Assembly: GCF_000759675.1 (NCBI RefSeq)
Contig: NZ_BAWM01000021.1
Coordinates: forward strand, 62,001-126,000
Origin: Neobacillus niacini
Lineage (GTDB): Bacteria > Bacillota > Bacilli > Bacillales > Cytobacillaceae
DNA: 64,000 nt
Direction of reading: 5' to 3'
Positions 63,340-64,000 of the stretch are shown here, piece by piece; the first letter of the stretch is position 1; every line of letters starts with the position of its first letter. Position numbers and translations under genes: made by a program. The notes under the pieces were generated by a model. It did not search any database. It was not told the origin of the DNA and saw only the letters and a program-made list of their open reading frames with translations.

Positions 63340-64000
63340 ATGAGCGGCGGTATATTTCCAGAAAAGAAATTTATTTTAGAGAATTTATTTAATGTTCGTA
63401 AACCAATTATAGGAATGGTTCATTTAAAACCACTTCCAGGTGCTCCACATTACAAAGGTGAAAGCATGGATGAAATCGTTGAGTTTGCACTAGAGGATGT
63501 TCGGCGACTGGAGGAAGGTGGAGTTGATGGATTACAAATAGAAAATGCATGGGACATTCCCTTCCCAAAACCTGAGGATTTTAGCTTTGAAACAGTAGCT
63601 GCAATGACAGCTATAGGAGTAGAAATTGCTAAAGCTTCAAAGCTGCCACTGGGTGTGAACTGTTTAGCTAATGCGGTTATTCCAGCTATTGCAATTGCCA
63701 AAGCATGTAAAGCCAAATGGGTTAGATCTAACCAATGGGTTAACGCTTATGTCGCTAATGAAGGGATCGTCGAAGGGGCATCGGCCAAAGCCATGAGATA
63801 TAAAGCAAATCTTTTCGGTGACGATATTAAAGTCATGGCTGATGTTCACGTGAAACATGGAAGCCATTCCATCGTTGCAGATCGCAGCTTAGCTGAGCAA
63901 ACAAGGGACAATGAGTTCTTTGATGCGGATATATTAATTGCTACAGGAAACAGAACGGGTGACGAAACTTCATTAGATGAGCTTATTGGAATTAAGGAAT
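63340..64000 (+). CDS. BtpA/SgcQ-family protein, C-terminus cut by window edge
   Basis: The frame from ATG 63340 (after GTAGGT) runs to the window end, 220 residues. It shows PIIGMVHLKPLPGAP, GVDGLQIENAWDIPF, LPLGVNCLANAVIPAIAIA and DIKVMADVHVKHG, the BtpA/SgcQ TIM-barrel signature. Known members have roles in sugar or nucleoside metabolism operons and one stabilises photosystem I; the activity is unproven. It follows RbsC by five bases, inside the operon. Confidence 0.88.
   Translation, partial: MSGGIFPEKKFILENLFNVRKPIIGMVHLKPLPGAPHYKGESMDEIVEFALEDVRRLEEGGVDGLQIENAWDIPFPKPEDFSFETVAAMTAIGVEIAKASKLPLGVNCLANAVIPAIAIAKACKAKWVRSNQWVNAYVANEGIVEGASAKAMRYKANLFGDDIKVMADVHVKHGSHSIVADRSLAEQTRDNEFFDADILIATGNRTGDETSLDELIGIKE

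Overview
The window looks like a chromosomal segment of a low-GC, spore-forming-type Firmicute of the family Bacillaceae (Bacillus/Neobacillus-like). Support comes from strong AGGAGG-type ribosome sites, frequent GTG and TTG starts, YwqA/YwqB-like genes, a CpsD/CapB-type kinase with a PHP phosphatase, an eps-associated (EAR) RNA and a DUF3889-type exported protein. No rRNA, tRNA or CRISPR array was seen.

Layout. 1-27.4 kb is ordinary chromosome: a SNF2 helicase/SWIM pair, a TetR regulator with a YhgE-like membrane protein, small housekeeping-type enzymes (HAD, metallophosphatase, P-loop kinase, hydrolases, two DinB proteins, an ABC1 kinase, a methyltransferase, a DHFR-like protein), a 1049-residue secreted Ig-like protein, a WecG/TagA plus GT2 pair, a LysM/NlpC endopeptidase and an SGNH hydrolase. 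Its intergenic regions carry unusual arrays of short words repeated at 20-21 bp, often beside a GCCAGGC-type hairpin.

27.8-44.4 kb is one exopolysaccharide cluster: chain-length protein, tyrosine kinase, phosphatase, EAR RNA followed by an intrinsic terminator, dehydratase, GalU, priming transferase, an unusual aldolase/acyltransferase/2-hydroxyacid dehydrogenase module with a decayed aldolase copy, glycosyltransferases, polymerase and flippase. From about 33.4 kb the DNA becomes markedly more AT-rich, which suggests acquisition.

44.5-54.9 kb is an accessory island bracketed by diverged ~95 bp direct repeats. It holds a broken DUF6431/DDE/AAA transposon, a reverse transcriptase cassette, a zinc-ribbon nuclease with a small ORF and an HExxH peptidase, and IS relics. 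The reverse transcriptase has a YCDD active site. It is preceded by a ~270 nt untranslated region with its own sigma-A promoter, a 57-codon stop-free frame, and two 7-nt direct repeats whose spacings (81 and 105 nt) are multiples of three and in that frame. This is the layout expected for a DRT2 (UG2)-like antiviral system that makes a concatemeric gene by rolling reverse transcription. It is the best candidate for an exciting system here, but the assignment is an inference.

55.4-64 kb is a sugar or nucleoside-type uptake and catabolism operon: LacI regulator with four operators, ribokinase-like PfkB kinase, GATase1-like protein, M20 deacylase, RbsBAC-type ABC transporter and a BtpA/SgcQ-like protein cut by the window edge. 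Its substrate cannot be read from the sequence.
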